Shown here: positions 1 through 11,672 of the stretch, piece after piece
How positions within the stretch are numbered: position 1 is the first letter of the stretch
How the letters are laid out: each line of letters begins with the position of its first letter
Made by a program: the position numbers and the translations under genes
Notes under the pieces: model-generated
The model's database searches: none
The model's input: the letters and a program-made list of their open reading frames with translations, nothing else
What the model was told of the DNA's origin: nothing
Assembly: GCA_032988165.1 (NCBI GenBank)
Contig: JANTQF010000113.1
Span: 1-64,000 of the forward strand
Source: Emmonsiellopsis sp. PD_33
Taxonomy: Eukaryota; Ascomycota; Eurotiomycetes; Onygenales; Ajellomycetaceae
Direction: 5' to 3'
Length of the DNA: 64,000 bases

Positions 1-41
1 AAAAAACAGGAAGAAAGGGTGAACTGGGAGGGACGGCAACG

Positions 42-2296
42 TCAATCCTTATTAATTACCCTCAAACTCCTCCGCGGATTTAACATCACTCCCAGAAACG
101 TCGGCTCCTGTCCGGCCAGCAAATCATCCGTGCTACTATTTGCGGTGCTCCGCCCCCCTCCACCTCCGCCAGCAGTAGGCCCACCACTGGTTGGCCGGTA
201 TCCATACTCCCCGGCGGATCCCCTATTCCCAGGTTGCCCAGAAATACCCGCTGCGCCTAGTGCTGTTGCAAGATTTGGATTTGACTCGCTAAGGACTGAC
301 GCCTGCCGTGCACTTGCGGTCTCAGATGAATGTGGTGCCCCGAAAAAGCCGAATTTATCGTTACTGATGCCAATTTTGCTTCCCGTGGAGGAACGCTGGA
401 CGGCAGCAACGTGGCTCTTGTATAATGCTAGTTGGCGGCGGTAGACGTAGATGCAGAACCCGAGATAGATGGCCAAAATGCCAAGGCATCCCGCTATGAC
501 GCCGGCCACAATGGCGGCCACATTAGGCCCGCCGATATTACCAGGGGAGCCGATATGGGTGGTGACGGAGCCGTCGGGGTTAGTCACTGTGTATGTCATG
601 GGCTTGCCGGTTGCAATGGGACCATCTGTAGCTTCCATTGCAGGTGCTGTGACAGTTGCTCGTCCTTGATCGTCGCCGCCGATGACAGATTGGACGGCTT
701 TCGGAACCCGATAACCGAAACTACCACTTAGAGCCTTCGAGTCTTGTTTCTGGGAAGCCTGTTGATTTAGGTCATTGCCGCCTTCCAACGATACGTATTG
801 GTTTTGCCATTTTAATTCTGAAGCGTCGAAAATGTAAATGCCAGGGCTGTCGCAGCTTAGATCTTTCCCGACGTAGCCGCCAGACACGACGACTTGTGAA
901 TTCCAGATGTTGCAGGAGTGGCCGGCACGGGCTGGCGGGACGGTTTGTTTGTCTGTGTCGACTTTAATCCAGGTAAAACTAGGGATAGTAAGGATCCACA
1001 TGTCGTCATATTGAATCTGCTCCCCATATGGTATGAGGTTCTGCCCGCCGTAGAGATAAACTTGGGTACTGCTTCCATCAGCTGCGGAGGCAGCCACTGC
1101 GCAAGGGTTTACTCGAATTTCTGGTGTTTTCCCGCTTGTTGCCTGTTTATACCAAGTCGACGTTGCGATGTCATAGACGTCAATGACATTCATTTGCGTC
1201 TGAAGTTGTCAATGTTAGCAATCCAGATTACCTGAGGATAGGTCAGTAAATAGTGGGCAATAACAACTTACAAATGTGGCATTTGTACCACCTGCTAACC
1301 CCAAAATAATCCCCTCTTTACCAAAACCAGGCACATGTACCAGCACACCATCTGCCCTCTCAGTAAATCCTGCAGACTCCTGGAGCCCACCTTCGGTGAT
1401 ATTCCGCCACACCCCTCCATCCCCAGCCTTTTTATCCCCTTCCAAGCTTTTCACTTCACTATTGGTATAGCCAGGAAAAGTATATTCGATCATCGATTTC
1501 AGATATACGCGTGCGATTGACTGTGACCAACCTTCGGTAGTGTATCCATCAAGATGGCCTCCAAAGTAATACCCTCTGCCTAATTGCGGGACTGTAATGC
1601 CTGCACCTTCCGCAGACCGCTGAACTGGTTGACCTGCATCGTTTGATTCACTTCCTTGAGAGGTACGAGGGCTCTCGTGTTCTTTCCAGCTTGAGGATTG
1701 TATACTGTATTCCCAAAGACTGAAGGCCGTGGGAAGTTTCGGTGGATTGTCCGAGAACTCTCCGCCGTAGAGGAAGAGGGATTCGAAGGAATGCCACAGG
1801 TAACCATTTGCAACGGGAGGGGGGCCGGATGGCTGTGGTAGGCCAGTGAATTTGGGGGACGATATTTGCCAAGTGCTTTTAAGATCGAGCGTTAGAAAAT
1901 CATTATCTATTGCTCGACGTAAAGAATGTTAGCATATTTGACTCCAAGGCTGTCCTAGGAATGAAAGCTCCACGTACTCCAAGTGTTATCATTCTGGTTC
2001 GAGTTAGCCATTGATCTTCCTCCATAGAGGTACATAGTCCCATTGACAATAGCCGTCTGATGTGACCACCTCTTACAGACATCAGTCGGGCTATTTGCTC
2101 GCCTGAGAATCCTGCTGTCACTTGATGAAGGGAGTGTTTGGCCCTTCCCAGTTCCCACAGCTCTTCCTGCAACCCCGACAGCACCAAATCCGTCATGGTG
2201 GGCGTTATTGACAATAAGAACAAAAATAAGAAACCGCAACAGTAATCGAGACATTGATGAATATGAATAAGAAACGGAAAGGCAAGGGCGAGACAT
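42..2296 (-). CDS. Kelch-repeat, single-pass membrane (cell-wall-anchored type) protein
   Basis: Three exons on the minus strand: 2296-1978, 1912-1272 and 1199-42. Introns 1977-1913 (65 bp, GTACGT...GAG) and 1271-1200 (72 bp, GTAAGT...CAG) both carry a GCTAAC-like branch site. The spliced length is 2,118 nt (705 aa) and the frame stays open throughout, which supports the joins. The hydrophobic N-terminus after Met15 looks like a signal peptide, so Met15 (2254) may be the real start. Kelch-type GG strands are seen at residues 88-93 (YLYGG), 152-158 (FLYGGE), 367-372 (VYLYGG) and 423-428. One strong transmembrane segment spans about 547-572, followed by a YRRQ stop-transfer and a Gly/Ser-rich cytoplasmic tail. 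Proteins of this build are annotated as Kelch or cell-wall-anchored proteins in Eurotiomycetes; substrate and partner are unknown. It is the only clearly functional gene here and lies 1.7 kb from the decayed block. Confidence 0.88.
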
Positions 2297-3950
2297 CGCC
2301 TATCGTAAACCAATTTCTAAACGGAGGTCCCGCTATCACCAAAATCCCATCCTCAGAATCCGATAACGAACCGGGCGAGAGGGTGTTTTCGCCTGGTCCA
2401 ACGTTGCCCCCAATTTCTTGTGTCTTGCAACTAGCTATCTTCCGAAGTATTCTTCGCAGTTCAGGGACAAAGTCGTTTGGTAGAGTGGATAATATACATA
2501 AATCATCCACGAGGACAGATCAGGTCGGTGGAAGATGGTTGGCAGTGGCGGAGATACCACATTGGGATAAAGATGTCTCACTATTTAGATGGGAGAAGGC
2601 GACAATTTATGTCAAAACGAGCTGGGATTGGCTGACAGCAAGCTCCAAGCATCAAACATCGGACGGAGAAACTTTCAAAACCAGTGGCTTCGACCGCGTA
2701 TCCAGAAATCCAGGGCGAACTCGGTAACAGTTACTCCGTATATATATGAAATAGGATAGGATTTCTGCATGCCCTGGCGGATAACGGGCAAAACCTAAGC
2801 AAGAAAAGAAGTCCAAACATCGTTGACAGCGACTCAGCGAGTCTCCAGCTTGGATGCGCGTCTTCCCCGCAGCGAAGACGCAACACTCTTTGTGGGCTTG
2901 GGCGCCGATTATCAACAGGCCCGTCCAAGGGTTTGTTGGGCGGTCATTGGCCATGGAATGGGATGAGGAGCCGCTAAGTTCAGATGGAGATGCAGGTTTC
3001 ACCACCGGCTAAAAATAATCCTGGATGATCCCTATATGATGTCATGTGATATCGACAGCCGTCTCCAGGAGCATCTGCTATCTACTCCTGGGAGGATAAG
3101 GGTGTGAATTTGAAGTTAAAAGATTCCGGAGATACCCCAGCGGATTGAAGTATTCGCACCGGAGGCTGTAACGTTGAGGGGGAAGACGATTAACCTTCTT
3201 ATAACCTCTAGTTATATTTAACCTGCATTTCCATGGGTCAGGATGTACCCCACGAACCGAAGCTACAAACCTCCGTGCACATGTCGTTCTCTATAAAAGG
3301 TCATCCCCTATATCCTGTACTCGATAGCCGCGAGTATATATGGATACAAGCGTGCTTGTAGGATTCGGGTAAATGTCGCCTTTTTCATCGCTATTTCACC
3401 GGCCCATTTCCAATATATTGTTCTCCTCTTTTCTCTTCATGTTGCGTTTATGTTCCCAAAACAGTACCGGAAGTGTGCCTTCTATGCAGAGTCACTCCCC
3501 TCTATAGACATCGGGCTCATTATATAGGTTGGAATTGAACAGTTGTGCCAACCCAGGAGGTTCAATTTGCATTCGACTACGGCCATGGGAAAAGATAGTA
3601 TCTGTGACGATGCCGAGTTGAATATTCTGAGAATTTCTTAGGATAGTCTCTCGGAGAATATCTCGTACTAGCCTATGATTTTGCAAACCTGATGCTGAAG
3701 GAAGTTAAGCAGTTTCGGAAAGGGTAGAAATTTGCTAACGCCCTTCAAGGGAGCACATAAAGCCGACGCGTCGGGTTGTGTGCCTGTTGCCAATGGGGCA
3801 AACAAGAGGAGCAATTGGAAGAAGGGTGAATTCCTAACGTTTTTTCGAAGAAATTGAAGCTAAAGCAACCAGTGTCCAACCGTCATCACTGTCTGGGCGG
3901 AAAAATGTAGTCCATTAAACCCTGGATTGTTGTGGTTAAATAGGCGGGCG
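2297..3950. other. Normal-composition upstream region, no gene recognised
   Basis: This stretch still contains CpG and belongs to the same compositional class as the Kelch gene, so it probably holds that gene's promoter and 5' leader. Open frames of 100-157 codons occur on both strands (for example 2254-2727 plus, 2652-3005 minus), but none shows a recognisable domain and they overlap each other antisense. A TATAAAAG string at 3292-3299 faces right, away from the Kelch gene, and no gene follows it. No tRNA or other RNA gene was recognised. Confidence 0.5.
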
Positions 3951-4239
3951 GCTAAGGGGTTTGGCTAAATCCACCCCATGTTTTCTCTATTTTCACCCCA
4001 TTTTTCCACACTAGTCCTGATTAGGAAAAATAAGCAGTCTACCATGCCAGAAGAATATGAGGCCACATTACTGTGGAGTAATGGTTTTTCTGCAGTTCCA
4101 GCACACACCACATTCAATTTCTAGATATCATTCTACAACTGTATCTTAACTACTATGTCTCTTGACTATGCAATGTCTCCTACATTCTCTATGTTAATGG
4201 GGAATACTGTATATTTCATCATATTTATGAACATTAACA

Positions 4240-4350
4240 ACCTTGTAATGTCCCATTGAGGTATAATGTCCCTGGTATAATACTGTCCCATGCCATAGAA
4301 TGTACATTATACACCACAATGTCCCTAGTATATGACAATGTCCCCTGTCA
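4240..4350 (+). repeat. Cluster of short ATGTCCC-type motifs
   Basis: Within about 110 bases the motif (A/C)TGTCCC recurs at least five times (near 4247, 4264, 4281, 4318 and 4338), with looser relatives (ATGTCTC, ATGTCAA) on either side. The spacing is irregular. Clusters of short subterminal repeats are typical of transposase-binding regions in CACTA- and Mutator-type elements, but no partner cluster was found at another end. Confidence 0.5.
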
Positions 4351-4658
4351 AAGAATGTCAATGCAATATCCTCATTAGGTTTATGAACATCAAGAAAATG
4401 TCTCAATCATAAAGGTAATATTCTGAGGTTGCTATAATCATTCTATTACTTTCAGAAGATGTCTACAACCAGTTCAAAAATAGTTGTACTACTATTATTA
4501 CACAGTCCTGCTACAGTTCTCATATAGTCTCTGAGATGCAGAACAGTTCCCATTTCTATGTAGATATCTAGTGATTTACCTAGGTAGGTAAGTAAATATT
4601 GAAATGCATAAATTGCCTCTCATTGGAACCTCAGGCCCCCATGTCATTTAAACTGTGT

Positions 4659-4862
4659 GATTGGGAAAAATGTGGTGTAGGGCATCAGTGCATATTGCAT
4701 TGGAATAGAGTAAGTAATACCAAGTGATAATGAGTAGTAATGAGCAAGTAGACAAGATTGGGAAAAATGTGGTGTAGGGTGTCAGTGCATAGGATGTTGG
4801 CATGTATCATGTTGGAATGGAGTAAGTAATATCAAGTGATAATGAGTGATAATAAGCAAGTG
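4659..4862 (+). repeat. Two-unit tandem duplication, about 100 bp per unit
   Basis: Unit 1 (4659-4755) and unit 2 (4756-4862) both begin GATTGGGAAAAATGTGGTG and continue with a shared AGTAAGTAAT...AAGTGATAATGAGT segment. Unit 2 carries about a dozen extra bases in the middle. The remaining differences are mainly transitions. Confidence 0.75.
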
Positions 4863-6230
4863 AATAATATAGCAGTTAAATCTGGAGATAAGAACTAGTG
4901 ATAGAGGAGATCCTGCCAGTCTTGATATCAAAATGAACATGCTTCTCATGGGCTCAGCAATGATGTATGTGAAGAAGAGAAGTTCTGAGCTAAAATTTCT
5001 TCAAGGTCTTGTATGAAGATCAATACTGGGCAGATGGGTATACAACTATTATTAATATAATTAGATCAGTATAGGAATGAACAACATCAGGCACTGAACA
5101 CATACCTGTAAGGCACAGGCCTATATAGTACTTTCAATGCCCTTAAGCCTTAACTCATTATCATGATCTTATGCATTCTGTGAAGCCTAGACAGGTCAGC
5201 TAATAGCAGCAATGTAATTATATTATAGATAAGAGAAAAGATTTGCAGAACTATGGAAATCAGTGCTTAAGAAAGATAATGAAAAGGTACTACCTTAAGT
5301 AGGAAGTAATGTCTTGTAGCTGTTTTTAAAGCAGCTATAAGGTTGAACCTTGAAAGACTTAAGACAAATCACTTTGTCTTAATACTAAGAGAATGAGAAA
5401 GAGTTAGAAGAAATAAGTAAGAAATAAGTATGCACTTATTTCTACTGTAAGATAAATATGCTTGAAGTAAGGTGCTTTAAGATCAAGAGAATGATGTAAA
5501 TTCCTATAAGATAAGAATTTAATAGATATAGAAAAGAACTGCAGAAAAAACTAGAGCCTAGGTTGAGCTCAGAATGGGAGAATGTAGACATACTGTAGAA
5601 GTTAGTACTTACAACTAGTAGATGTATCATTGAAAGCCTGTAGAGATATTCAAATAGTACCCAAAAGAAATGTGTCTCATGGAATTCAGGGCATTTAATA
5701 TTCTAAGAGTAAGAAGTATCTAAGATCACCTATAGCACATCCTGGGCAGGGCAATGCAGGCATGGGGTAGAGGGGTTAAACCTACATCTACAGGTAGTGG
5801 TTGGGAGAAAGGTTGGGTAAATCAGTGGGCATTGAGACAGCAGAGGGGAGATGAATGAAAATCCAGATGTGAATGACTAACCAGTCATTAACATTGCATA
5901 TGACCATACTGGCTTGTGAAATCTCCAGATGCTCTAGTGCTCCACCTGGATGGCCTAGATAGCTGAATGAGATGAGACCAATTAATAGGTAATATCTAGA
6001 TACTGAGTGGTTAAGAGCTTCATTCTTAAGTTAAATACATGCTAAGGATCCATTCAGATAGCCATTACACATCATCTTTCTGACACTATTGCTGATGTTG
6101 AATCATTGATGATAATCAGGTAATATTATGAAGTAATAAAGAAAATAAGGGGTAATTCATGAAGAAAACAAGGAAGTTTGAAGCAGGAAGTAAGAGGTTA
6201 CAGCTAATAATACTTGGGCTTGCCCAGTGT

Positions 6231-6800
6231 CTATGCATTCTTGTACTTGGGGATATTATAGAGCTAAATGCCATCCTCAGAATCATCTTCCTCCTTCTTC
6301 ACTAAGTCCTCAGTTTCAGGTGTCTCCTGCTTTATCAGCACCTCAGAGCTGTCCTCATGCTTGACATCCTCTATATGATAATGGCTGCAGGTGTTGTCAT
6401 ACTTGTGGGTGGTTTTAAGGGTAGAGTAATAGCTAGTAGTTTGAGTAGTATCATTATACTCATGGGTGGTTTTGAGGACAGAGTAATAGCCAGTGGTTTG
6501 AGAGATTATAATATCAGGATTATAGGCTGGCCAGCCACAAATTTCCAGATGGTGTTCTGCAGTGCTGATTTATGCATACAGCTGAGGCAGGAAAGCCTTT
6601 ATAACATCATTAAGAGTATGGTATTTAATGTTGTTCATCACTTTGTTAATTACAGCTTAATTAAGTTTGAAGATTTGAGCTAAAGCAGACATCATGCTAG
6701 CAACTTATGCTTTCTCAGCCACTGCCATTGCTGCAGCAAGTTGTTGTTGAGCTTGATAGGAACTCTCCCATGCTTTGAGTCTAGTTGGGTGGGAAAATAT
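6231..6800 (-). pseudogene. C-terminal part of an unclassified element protein
   Basis: The minus-strand frame ending at TAG 6231-6233 can be followed for about 190 codons with only RIP-type stops. It has a Gln/Ala-rich stretch (QAQQQLAAAMAVAEKA), a hydrophilic middle with an internal repeat (YYSVLKTTHEY... then YYSTLKTTHKY...), and a very acidic tail (VKKEEDDSED). I do not recognise the family. The acidic tail and simple repeats suggest a structural or DNA-bound accessory protein of a transposon rather than an enzyme. The true start and any introns are not determined. Confidence 0.35.
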
Positions 6801-7252
6801 GGTAGTAACTGGGATGAATAGGTTAAAATATAACTGAAAGCAAGCTGGAGGTTTTTAGGATTCTGTAAGAAGCTGGAAAAGAGGACAGCTGAGGTTAAGG
6901 AAGGGTTAAGGCTAGAAAGCATATCTAGGTAGAGATTTGATTGATCCAGTGTACTGTGTGAGCTGAAGCTTGGAGGATTCAATGAAGATAGCAATGTGAT
7001 GCTAGGGTAGTCAAGGCTGTATGTTAAGGGATGGAGGTTGAAGAATGGAAGATGAAGGAAGAAAAGAGATATTTAAAGACCCTGGGCCTTTTTGTGTTAT
7101 TATCTTTATGGGATGATGCATTGTAAGTAAATAAAAGAAGAGGCCCAGAACAGGGTAATTTCAAAACCTGACCCTCCTGGATTTTGCTGCTTTGAAAAAC
7201 TGGTGTCCTGCAGTTAAGAATCATTAAAGATAGTAAAAATGATAAAAACCAC

Positions 7253-7690
7253 CTATTTACATAGAGAAAAATCATCCTGATGATCAGGGACTATATAATT
7301 TCCAGCACTAAGAAACAGCCCTGGGGGATATCTTGTATAACAGAGAAAGTCCTCCCACAAAAACATCATAATACCTGCTTGTAGAGGTTTGCAGAACACA
7401 GCTTTAGTGGCTATCAGATGTGTAATATTAAAGTTAATGTTCTTTAAGAACATTTCACTGTTTGCTTCAACCCATTGCTTGATTTTGTCTGCCATCAAGT
7501 TAAAGTCACTAGTAAGGCTAGTATTAATCTCTACCCTCAGCTACATCATCCTTCTAATCATGCCTATAACTGATGATGTTACCAACTCTAGTGCTGCTAG
7601 AATCATCAGAGATGCTAAGGCAACATCAAGAACCCTAGGTGTTCTGATGAAACTCAATCACATCATGGATACCAAAGGATACTAAAGGAT
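7253..7690 (-). pseudogene. Unclassified element protein fragment
   Basis: A minus-strand frame of about 145 codons with few stops; the last 81 codons (7498-7253) have none. It reads through VALASLMILAALELVTSSV and then MADKIKQWVEANSEMF, an amphipathic, coiled-coil-like composition. No domain is recognised. It lies in the same orientation and about 450 bp upstream of the acidic-tailed fragment at 6,231, so both may come from one spliced or frame-broken gene. Beyond 7,690 the frame becomes hard to follow. Confidence 0.3.
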
Positions 7691-9044
7691 ATTCTATTAC
7701 CCATGAAGAGGAGGAAGAGTTCTTCTCTGTTGGTCTCTAGGTTCATAAACTCTCCTGTCAAATTTATGTAACTTATCACACAGGATAAACTGGATATTAG
7801 CAGACAGAAGTTATAGTCTCCTCCACCACACCCTGTGATTTTGTGGAAGGTTTTGCCCTTGGTTGTGGATGCCAGTTAAGGGGCTGATATAAAATTGAAA
7901 TGCAAGAGATATAGTCTCAATGGAGATCTCTCTTTAAGAGGGCCACATCCCATGAACTACCTATAGGGATTAAATATGATGAAGTGTGACAAAGTAGTAT
8001 AGGCCTTCTGTATCAGTAAAAATGTGATGACCTAGGTTGAAGTCAGTAAGGAGTAAATGTAAGATAGAGATAATCTCTTCAATCTTGGCAGCTAGCTATT
8101 TGCCACTGAAAGAGATTACCAGAGCTTATTCCTTTATTACTACCTCCTGCTTCTGCCTGTAAAGAGCTTGAGGTTCTTTTCACTTTCTAGCTTCTGAGTG
8201 ACAGTGCTAAATCTGGAGGTATACCCTTATAAGAATATGGATGCTCTGGCACATCATGTCAATGAACTGGAAGTAAAAATGTAGCTCTCTAATCTCTATT
8301 CTAGTGATCAGCAGCCAGTCCACTCTTAGGTTTCATTTGCCATGTGGAAATGTGGCTCCTTTAGTATCTCTAGAAAGTTGAGAATGATCTGCTTCAGCTC
8401 TCTATAAACTTTAGTGCATTAATAAGTGGAAAACACCTAAGCACAGCCCTTATAGCTAGAGCATGCCCATGTTTATAGCATTTGCCATGAAATTAGTAAT
8501 AAGACAGACATTAGAAGTATAACCTACATATGAACTAAGATAATCAGCCCTGACTCAGATAAAGGCCTGAGATCAAGGTTCATATCAATGTCCATGGAGA
8601 TATCTATTGTGTTTGAGTTGGTGTCAGGTAGTGGTTGGAGCAATGCAGATGCTAGGTGAGAAGATAGTGAGATTCAAGCAAAAGGTAGGGAGAGAGAGTG
8701 GCTGGATTGAGGAATTTGCACACATAAAAAATAGCAGTAGAGAAAGAAAAGTGGCAGAGGTGTTATCATGTGTTTTCACCTATGAATATTAGGGGTGGTG
8801 ATGGGCAACCTCCATATTAATGAATGTAATGGGCATGACACTATATGGTAATATATCTCTTAGTTGGTATATCACATTATTTCTGTGAAAATAGAATTGC
8901 CCAGAAGGTAGATATTACCACCTGAGTAGTGGCCCAGAGCACAGTTTAGCCCTGATGTAATCACCCATAGGTCTTTCATTAACACTTATTGGCTCACAAT
9001 TCATAGACCTACCTATCAAAACATTACCTAGATATAATAAGTTT

Positions 9045-10050
9045 ATAACTTCCCTTGGTGTGACCCCATCAGCCCTCTCCAACACTTTTCAAATATGCTC
9101 AAATATCCCAAGGTCACCTGTGCTAGGGGGACTACACTGGATGTCATGCCCAGGTGGTTGGAAGCATTGGTGGGAATAGATGACATGATGTCATTAATTG
9201 TTGCAAATAAGTTCACCCACCATAAATATGCATGCTTTATTAGCTTGGAGGAGATAGCATCAAGGGGAGAGTTTCACCAGGTCTGTTTTGTGTATAGCTA
9301 TGTTAATAGAGGTTTACTATGTGAGTGCAAATAATAAATAGATGGAAGTGGGCAGTTAACTTACTCAGCAGCAATTATGATGACATGATCTTAGGTCTGG
9401 GGAATACTATAGTCTGTGCAGTTCACTATCTTCCCCACCAATGGATAGAATATCCAAATTTGATAAAGGTATGAATTGTAGTAGAATTGCCAGCTCAGCT
9501 TGGAAGCTCCACAGGAATAGTCTATATCCTAACATATGTGAATTAGCAAACCAAATGTCCTTCTTCCATTCATTTATCATCATTTGCAAAGCTGTCATTT
9601 GCAAAGCTGTCATTCACAAAGCCATCATTTGCAAAGCCATTATTATTGATTATGTGAGAGAAGGGAGCATTGATGAAGCAAACAATTCAAAGTCTCTTAA
9701 CTTCTGATAGCTTCATCTCATCAGTGTTTGTAGTCAGACCTGCTTCCAGATGATGTGCTCTTTATGACTAGGAGTTATGGTCCACACCCTTATATATTTG
9801 AAGTGACAAAATAGATGTCCTTCTTTGAGTTGTTCATTCTGAACCTTGAAGTGCCTAGGTAGATTCATAGATAGTTAGAGTAATTATTTCTCATCCACAT
9901 GCATCAGGCTCTGATTCATCCCAGTGAGGCATTATAGGAAGCTTACAACTTCCCTTAGTGCCACTCTGTCAGCCCTTTCCAATGATTTCTGAATATGTTC
10001 AAATAATGCCTGGGCTAGTATAGGGGGCACTGTATTTCTGATCTGCTTGA
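9045..10050. repeat. Dispersed internal direct repeat (about 9,045-9,150 and 9,945-10,050)
   Basis: Both copies start AACTTCCCTT(G/A)GTG and share ATCAGCCCT/GTCAGCCCT, a TCAAATAT/TTCAAATA segment and a GCTAG...GGGG(G/A)C(A)CT segment at equal spacing, about 900 bp apart. A third, weaker relative (GATTGCCAGCTCAGCTTG, also at 9,487 and 10,323) shows that the duplicated unit is longer than the conserved core. The differences are mostly transitions. Confidence 0.55.
9590..9650 (+). repeat. Short tandem repeat, 15-bp unit, about 4 copies
   Basis: Consecutive units of the form CATTTGCAAAGCTGT: two exact copies, then CATTCACAAAGCCAT and CATTTGCAAAGCCAT. On the minus strand this gives a repeated M(T/A)ALQ peptide. 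Confidence 0.75.
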
Positions 10051-11373
10051 CAGTGTTAGTACTATAAAATTTGTATCATAGAGGGAATATTTGTAAATAG
10101 GCCATCTATGTGAGCTGAAGGGGACTTTTTGAATTGTGGATCTATAGGCATGATTGATGTCATGATTGGTAGCATTGGAGGTGATAAATAGAGAATATCT
10201 ATAAGCAAAAAAACCAGTAAATTGGTCAGAAAGTCCACTACATTAGACCTCTTGCTAATTGCATCAGGAATATTGAGTTGGTAGGTGTTCATGGCATTAA
10301 TATACTTGTTAAATGCCTAGTTGATTGCCAGCTCAGCTTGAGAAGCTCTACATGAAATGGGTTCCTCCCACTTGTGCAACTCAACTGACTTTCCTGCCTT
10401 GTAGGTCTTGACTCCAGACAGGTGCAGGCATCATGTTCTGTATAATGAATGATGAATGTACTTCTTCCAGGGGTTCAGCATGCTACAGTCAGTATCTTTG
10501 TGAAATCCCCCTGTGTGGTCCATGATGACAATAGGTTAGTTGGGTTAATGAAAATTGGATAAAAAATAACTCCTATTTTCTGGGTGTCAGTCATTGAAAT
10601 AGACAATATGATGATATTAGTCAAGTAAAGCTATGCATTGCTTCCAGGGATAACTGCAGTCTCTCTTCAGGGGAGATTGTAGTACAATATCACAGAGAAC
10701 TCTCCTAGAAGTCCAGAAATAGTTAGCTCATAGCTCACCTAATAACCCCTTCTAATACCTCAGTAGGCAACCACATTCCCATTACAATCAGACAGTCAGA
10801 AGTAGTAGCATTCTTGTTGTTGCCAGGCTGTATCTGAATATTGAACTCACTGGTGATGTTTGCCAGTTCCAAGCATAGTAATATTGCCAAAGCTCAGTCC
10901 TCAGCAACTTGAGGTGTTAGGGGCTATTTTGAACTTCTAGTTCTTAAGCATGATGTGACTGATAATGTTGTTGTCTTCAGAGCATTAAAGGGCTTGGCTC
11001 ATAACCTCTGATCAACTCAACCATTTTGATGAGAGTAGAAGTAGCTTAAAGGAGCAGATAGGGAAGGTAAATAGACAGAGTAAATCTTGTAATAGATTTC
11101 CCTAGTTAGCTGCTTCATATATAAGTTAGTATCTGGGACATTCTTTGTGCAGTGTGTGGGGGTAGATACTGTACTATAAATCACCCATAGCATTAAGAAT
11201 CATATAGATTTATTAGTCTATTATTCTATTGTATTATTATGCATAGAATACTTATTCCTCTGTGGCAGTTAGTAGAGGAACCTGGCTTGCACTATACTGA
11301 AGTCTTATTAGTATTTTTCCTCCATAGGTAGTAATAGTAGTAGAGGCTGGCTGGCATGCTGGGGAGAGGACAA

Positions 11374-11672
11374 GAAGGAGAAGGAGAAGGATGAGGAGGA
11401 GAAGAAGAAGGACAAGAAGGAGAAGGAGAAGGATAAAGGAGACAGATGTGAACAAGGAGGATGTGAATAAGGAGGACATGAATGAGGAGGATGTGAATAA
11501 GAAGGACATGAATGAGGAGGATATGAACAAGGAGGACATGAATAAGGAGGATGTGAATGAGGAGGATATGAATGAGAAGGATATGAACAAGGAGGATATA
11601 AATAAGGAGGATATGAACAAGGAGGACATGAATAAGGAGGATATGAATGAGGAGGATGTGAATAAGGAGGAC
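11374..11672 (+). repeat. Purine-rich tract and 15-bp minisatellite (15 units)
   Basis: A (GAAGGA)-like run (11374-11447) leads into 15 consecutive 15-bp units of the form (A/G)TGAA(C/T)(A/G)AGGAGGA(C/T), 11448-11672, with no indel. All variation between units is transitional. The top strand is almost free of C except at the wobble positions. The frame at 11391-11732 translates the array as a (V/M-N-K/E-E-D)n repeat, but with no recognisable domain on either side I do not call it a gene. Confidence 0.9.

Larger units (their letters stand above)
3951..6230. other. Decayed sequence without recognisable gene
   Basis: AT-rich and CpG-free. I see no protein domain on either strand; the frames present are short. 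It contains the short-motif cluster and the tandem duplication listed separately. It may be the terminal non-coding part of the element whose coding remains begin at 6,231, but I found no terminal inverted repeat. Confidence 0.4.
7691..11373. other. Decayed, probably minus-strand coding remains; nothing identified
   Basis: Short minus-strand frames (for example 9613-9407 and 10292-10062) read like a hydrophobic protein with repeated segments, consistent with continuation of the element to the left, but no family is recognised. The repeated segment at 9.05 and 9.95 kb and the short tandem repeat at 9.59 kb are listed separately. Confidence 0.3.

Noticed and set aside
2254..2727. 157-codon plus-strand frame overlapping the 5' end of the Kelch gene
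   Set aside because: Antisense to exon 1 and the promoter, no domain, and composition explained by the opposite strand; the minus-strand spliced gene is strongly supported.
3292..3299. TATAAAAG as a promoter
   Set aside because: It faces away from the only supported gene and no gene lies downstream, so it is noted but not called.
11448..11672. CRISPR-like array
   Set aside because: Units are contiguous with no spacers, and the context is eukaryotic.
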